DNA from: Lentzea sp. NEAU-D7
GTDB taxonomy: Bacteria; Actinomycetota; Actinomycetes; Mycobacteriales; Pseudonocardiaceae
Direction of reading: 5' to 3'
Length of the DNA stretch: 51,700 nt
NCBI RefSeq assembly: GCF_026242055.1
Contig: NZ_JAPJDL010000026.1
Span: 1 to 51,700, forward strand
Both the position numbers and the translations under genes were made by a program. Under the pieces are notes generated by a model, which saw only the letters and a program-made list of their open reading frames with translations, did no database searches and had not been told where the DNA came from. This document shows, piece after piece, positions 47,849-51,700 of the stretch; the stretch's first letter is position 1; every line of letters starts with the position of its first letter.

Positions 47849-50800
47849 GTGATTCGACAAGTTCTGGCACTTGCCGCAGCTGCCGCAACGCTCGTCGCAC
47901 CAGCCGCGTCCGCCGAGCCGGCACCGCAGCGGGCGGAGACGCAGACATCCGAGGCGTCGCACCGGATCACGCTCATCACCGGTGACGTCGTGGACTACAC
48001 CGAACGGTCGGACGGGCGAAAATTCGCCCAGATCCACGCCGCGCCAAGGGATGGCGAGCAGCCGATCTTCCACACGATGACGACGGCAAAAGGTCTGCAC
48101 GTCTACCCGTCGGACGCGATGAGCGCCGTCACGTCCGGAACGGTCGAGCGCACCCTCTTCAACGTCACCGAGCTCGCGCGCACCGGTCAGTCCGACGACC
48201 GCGCGGCCGCGGTACCGGTGCTGATGACGGGTGGCTTCTCCGCCAGTGCCCACACCCGGATCAGCACTCTCGGCGCCTCGGGCATCCGGGTCGAGAAGTC
48301 GAAGGCGCGCGAGTTCTGGCGCTCGCTGGACATGAGCGCGAAGTCCGGCGTGCGGCTGAAGTACGACCGCCCGGTGCGCGTCGCGCTCGAGCAGACCACC
48401 AGGCAGATCGGTGCCCCGGAGGCCTGGAAGGCGGGCCTGGACGGCACCGGTGTCACGGTCGCCGTCGTCGACACCGGCATCGACGCGAACCACCCCGACG
48501 TCGCCGGCAGGATCACCGCGACGGAGAACTTCTCCGACGAACCGGACGTCGTCGACCGGCACGGCCACGGCACGCACGTCGCCTCGACCATCGCGGGCAC
48601 CGGCCAGGGTTCCGCGGGCAGGTACAAGGGCGTGGCCCCCGGCGCGGCTCTCGTGATCGCCAAGGTGTTCAACGGCGCCGGTGAGGCCGACACCTCCCAG
48701 GTCATGGCGGGCATCGAGTGGGCGGCCCGCTCCGGGGCGAGGATCGTCAACCTCAGCCTCGGCGGGGACGTCACGGACGGCAGTGACGAGATGAGCGCGC
48801 TGGTCGACAGGCTCTCCGCGGAGACGGGCGTGCTGTTCGTGGCGGCGGCGGGGAACAACGGCCCCGCCGGCCGTTCGGTCACCTCACCCGGCGCCGCCGC
48901 GTCCGCGCTCACCGTCGGCGCGGTCGACCGCCAGAACAAGCTGGCACCGTTCAGCAGCACCGGTCCGCGCGTCGGTGACGCGCACGTGAAGCCCGAGATC
49001 AACGCACCCGGTGTCGGCGTCGTGGCCGCCCGCGCGGCGGACACCTCGATGGGCGCCCCGGTCGACGGCCTCTACACGGCCGCCTCGGGAACGTCGATGG
49101 CGACGCCGCACGTCGCGGGCGCCGCGGCGCTGCTCGCGCAGCAGCACCCCGACTGGGACGCGCAGACGGTGAAGAACGCCCTCGTCACCAGCGCCACCGA
49201 TGTCGGCATGTCCTGGTACGAGCAGGGTGCCGGCCGTCTCGACGTCGCCAGGGCCGTCACGCAGAAGGCCACGGCCACCGCGTCGGCGAGCTACGGCCGG
49301 CACGAACGCGGCACGGGCGGGGTGCTCACCAGGGAGCTCCAGTACGTCAACACCTCCGACACGGCGCTCACCCTCGACCTCACCGCGACGCTGAAGGGCT
49401 GGGACGGGAAGTCGACGACCGGGTTCACCCTCGGCACCAGCCGGTTGACCGTTCCCGCCCGCGCCAAGGCGTCCGCCACCCTCGCCCTCGACCCGGAGGT
49501 GGGCCCGGCAGGCGTGTACGGCGGCGTGGTCACGGCCACCGGGGGCGGCACGACGCTGCGCACCCCGGTCAGCGTCTACGAGGCACCCCAGACGTTCCCG
49601 GTGTCCGTGCGGGTCCGCGACGGCGCCGGCAAACCGCCCGCACCGGCGATGGGGCAGCTGGTCGACGACACCAACGGTGGCGACGACGTCAACGACCCGT
49701 TCGACGAGACCCTGAGCTACTACTTCGACGTCGTGAACGGAGAAGGCGTCGCGAACGTGCCGAGCGGCCGCTACTCGGCGGTGACCTGGGCGACCGAGAA
49801 CACGGCGGGAGTGCGGCGCTGGTCCGCGCTCGCCGCACCGGAACTGACCGTCACCGGTGCCGCCGACATCTCGCTCGACGCGCAGAAGACCGTGCCGATC
49901 GAGGTCGTGCCACCGGGTCCGGCCGAACAGCGCGACCGCACCGTCACCCTGCGCCGCGTCGTACCGGAGGACGGGGTGAGGCTGCCGTTGATCACCGAGA
50001 TGGCCGCCGCGCTCGGCTCGGCACCGTGGGAGATCCGGGCCACGCCCGCCGCGGCCGCGAAGAAGGGCGCGATCTCGTTGCAGGACAACGTGACCCTGCA
50101 GACCGCGACGGTCACCGCGTCCTCGGGAGGCCGGACGCTCACGACGGACGGCGACGTGGCCGTGCTCTCCGCGAAGTGGTCCGGTGAGCGGGACCTGACG
50201 CTCGGCGGGGACACGGCACTGGTGAAGATCAAGCCGGACACACCCGCGAACATGGTCAAGGCGGCCAACACCGCCGCCACGGCCGCGGCCCAGGCCGGCA
50301 AGAAGGCGATCTTGTCCTATGTGGACGCACCGGGTGCGCTCGCGCTCACCGGGCTCTCCAGCGCCTCGCTCCCGGCGCTGAGCGTCGGCAACGCGGACGG
50401 CGAGTTCCTCGCCAAGCAGACGTCCTGGAGGCTCACCGTCAAACCCGGCCCGGAGTCCGTGTTCAACCTGAGCTTCCTCGACGCCAACGGCATCCCGGCC
50501 GACCACCGCCGGACGGTGGACCCGGCCAAGCTGGTCAAGCGGCAGACCGCCTACCACGCCGACAAACCGGGCCTGACCGTGCAGAAGACGTGGTACCCGT
50601 TCCCGACCGGCCTGTGGCAGACGCAAATCCTGCGCGGCACCACGTTCACGCCGCCGGCCGCGTGGACGGAGTACATCGGCCCGGGAGACGAGCGGATCGT
50701 CTGGAAGCGGCACGTGACCCTGAGCGGAACCGACGCCAAGGGCCAGCGCGCGGCCATGACCATGTTCCAGGAGAACGTGTTCCGCGAGGGTGCCGCCGCC

Positions 50801-51598
50801 GCGCCGGAACGGTGGTTCGCGGGACCGATGCACAGCACCGCGATCGCACTGCAGTCCGACCACCCCGCCCGCTACCCCGCGGCGAACGGCGCGTGGCGGC
50901 AGCTCTGCTCGAACTGCCGGGCGGGCGACACGTTCGTCCCCGCCCTGCAGTGGACCGACGGCAACCCCGGCCACTACACGAACCCCTACCAGAACAGCAA
51001 GTTCTTCACGACCACCAAGGTCCGCCTGTTCCGGGGAGACGCGGAGATCCCGGCCACCCAGGAGCCGCTGGCCTTCTACCCCACCTTCACGATGGCACCG
51101 GAGAAGGCGGCCTACCGGCTCGAAGCGGTCGAGACGCACGCCCCGGGAGCGGTCGCGGGCGCGGTCAACCCGGTGCTGTTCACCCTCGCTCCGCGCACCG
51201 AGACCACGTGGACCTTCCAGTCCCACCGCTCGCAGAACCCTCCTCCCACCGGGTACGCGTGTCACGCGGGCCAACCGGCCTGCCAGTTCCAGCCGCTCAT
51301 CCGGCTCCGCCACGACCTGCCGCTCGGCCTCATGAACTCCGCACCGGCCGGCACACCGTTCACCTACCACCTGCACGCCTCCAACAGCGCACCCATCACC
51401 GTCGTGAAGGTGCAGTGGTCGGCGGACGACGGCAGGACGTGGAGCCAGGCGGCGGTCCAGCCGAGCGGAGACCGCTGGCAGGTCACGATCGACAAACCCG
51501 GCGGCGACGTGTGGCTGCGCACGGAGGCCAGGGACGGAGCGGGGAACACGGTCGTGCAGACCGTCCAGAAGGCGTTCCGCACTCACTCCGGCAGCTGA
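47849..51598 (+). CDS. Secreted subtilisin-like serine protease (S8)
   Basis: 1249 aa, long for the family. A signal peptide (1-22) and a prosegment (about 23-190) precede the peptidase: D208 (VVDTGID), H240 (HGHGTHVAS), oxyanion N336 and S416 (GTSMATPH). The large C-terminal region (about 480-1249) is beta-rich and includes a final segment that resembles an immunoglobulin-like fold (VKVQWSADDGRTW). The GTG at 47849 follows GGAGGG. The stop lies 102 nt from the window end. It probably degrades proteins outside the cell or matures exported proteins. Confidence 0.95.
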   Translation: MIRQVLALAAAAATLVAPAASAEPAPQRAETQTSEASHRITLITGDVVDYTERSDGRKFAQIHAAPRDGEQPIFHTMTTAKGLHVYPSDAMSAVTSGTVERTLFNVTELARTGQSDDRAAAVPVLMTGGFSASAHTRISTLGASGIRVEKSKAREFWRSLDMSAKSGVRLKYDRPVRVALEQTTRQIGAPEAWKAGLDGTGVTVAVVDTGIDANHPDVAGRITATENFSDEPDVVDRHGHGTHVASTIAGTGQGSAGRYKGVAPGAALVIAKVFNGAGEADTSQVMAGIEWAARSGARIVNLSLGGDVTDGSDEMSALVDRLSAETGVLFVAAAGNNGPAGRSVTSPGAAASALTVGAVDRQNKLAPFSSTGPRVGDAHVKPEINAPGVGVVAARAADTSMGAPVDGLYTAASGTSMATPHVAGAAALLAQQHPDWDAQTVKNALVTSATDVGMSWYEQGAGRLDVARAVTQKATATASASYGRHERGTGGVLTRELQYVNTSDTALTLDLTATLKGWDGKSTTGFTLGTSRLTVPARAKASATLALDPEVGPAGVYGGVVTATGGGTTLRTPVSVYEAPQTFPVSVRVRDGAGKPPAPAMGQLVDDTNGGDDVNDPFDETLSYYFDVVNGEGVANVPSGRYSAVTWATENTAGVRRWSALAAPELTVTGAADISLDAQKTVPIEVVPPGPAEQRDRTVTLRRVVPEDGVRLPLITEMAAALGSAPWEIRATPAAAAKKGAISLQDNVTLQTATVTASSGGRTLTTDGDVAVLSAKWSGERDLTLGGDTALVKIKPDTPANMVKAANTAATAAAQAGKKAILSYVDAPGALALTGLSSASLPALSVGNADGEFLAKQTSWRLTVKPGPESVFNLSFLDANGIPADHRRTVDPAKLVKRQTAYHADKPGLTVQKTWYPFPTGLWQTQILRGTTFTPPAAWTEYIGPGDERIVWKRHVTLSGTDAKGQRAAMTMFQENVFREGAAAAPERWFAGPMHSTAIALQSDHPARYPAANGAWRQLCSNCRAGDTFVPALQWTDGNPGHYTNPYQNSKFFTTTKVRLFRGDAEIPATQEPLAFYPTFTMAPEKAAYRLEAVETHAPGAVAGAVNPVLFTLAPRTETTWTFQSHRSQNPPPTGYACHAGQPACQFQPLIRLRHDLPLGLMNSAPAGTPFTYHLHASNSAPITVVKVQWSADDGRTWSQAAVQPSGDRWQVTIDKPGGDVWLRTEARDGAGNTVVQTVQKAFRTHSGS

Positions 51599-51630
51599 GG
51601 GGGCAGCAGGGAACCGGCCCCTCGAGCCGC

Positions 51631-51673
51631 GGGGGGGGGGGGGCCCCCCCCCCCCCGGGGGGGCCCCCCCCCC
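51631..51673. other. G/C homopolymer block, likely assembly artefact
   Basis: Runs of 13 G, 13 C, 7 G and 10 C follow each other, then a GC-only tail to 51700. This mirrored pattern is not typical of genomic DNA and probably reflects poor base calls at a contig end. Confidence 0.75.
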
Positions 51674-51700
51674 GGCGGCGCGCCCGGGCGCCCCGCCCGG

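Noticed and set aside
48884..51586. Long minus-strand open frame (900 aa) opposite the subtilase
   Set aside because: Antisense of the protease; composition dominated by Arg, Gly and Val; no motif.
1..51700. tRNA, rRNA, CRISPR arrays, IS elements or prophage genes
   Set aside because: Looked for cloverleaf-like segments, regularly spaced repeats, transposase or integrase motifs by eye and found none. A tRNA or covariance-model scan would be decisive.

Overview
The window is high-GC (roughly 70%) DNA from a filamentous actinobacterium. The sequence supports this through GTG/TTG starts, ATGA/GTGA stop-start overlaps, Tat and lipoprotein exports, an ECF sigma/zinc anti-sigma pair, a PknB-type kinase, a gamma-butyrolactone-receptor-like TetR regulator and an IdeR/DmdR-type iron box. 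Gene content resembles Pseudonocardiales such as Lentzea or Saccharothrix; the genus is inference. The window is a chromosomal mosaic of short operons. I see no phage, IS element, CRISPR array, rRNA or tRNA.

Region 1 (1-5.8 kb): about 560 nt without a gene, then a minus-strand redox operon (lipoprotein, DUF4142 protein, heme-b membrane domain fused to ferredoxin, NAD(P)H-type ferredoxin reductase). It is divergent from an ECF sigma factor and anti-sigma factor across a perfect 15-nt inverted repeat. Region 2 (5.8-10.7 kb): a hypothetical protein, a DUF1232 protein, a GNAT, and a three-gene operon (response regulator-PP2C phosphatase, CHASE3 histidine kinase, Rcp1-like regulator). It ends with an HTH protein carrying two ClpX-like zinc ribbons behind twin palindromes. 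Region 3 (10.7-18 kb): an acetyltransferase/metallo-hydrolase/acyltransferase operon ending in a 49-aa coupled small protein, a luciferase-like oxidoreductase, and an ABC/FtsX exporter.

Region 4 (18-25.2 kb): secreted hydrolases: a polyester hydrolase of the cutinase/PET-hydrolase type, a Tat-exported GH85 endoglycosidase, and a two-CBM32 GH16 beta-glucanase. A DUF1996 secreted protein, a small lipoprotein and a LacI regulator follow. Region 5 (25.2-30.3 kb): a YtrA-type GntR/ABC operon, a DMT transporter, an SDR-like protein, and an iron-box-controlled L-ornithine N5-hydroxylase with an MbtH protein. Region 6 (30.4-38.3 kb): a GH1 beta-glucosidase in one operon with a complete Opp/Dpp-type ABC importer, and its LacI regulator. 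The palindrome GAGAGCGCTCTC occurs before the importer, before GH16 and before DUF1996. Together they suggest a split beta-glucan regulon: GH16 cuts outside, the importer takes up oligosaccharides, and GH1 cuts inside.

Region 7 (38.5-45.7 kb): MOSC protein, alpha/beta hydrolase, MEDS-HATPase regulator, WS/DGAT acyltransferase, HAD phosphatase, Ser/Thr kinase, and a GBL-receptor-like TetR with a SnoaL-like protein. Region 8 (45.8-51.7 kb): an XRE-type regulator, a run of three strong hairpins, two secreted lamin-tail-domain proteins and a 1249-aa secreted subtilase. The last 70 nt are G/C homopolymers that look like an assembly artefact.
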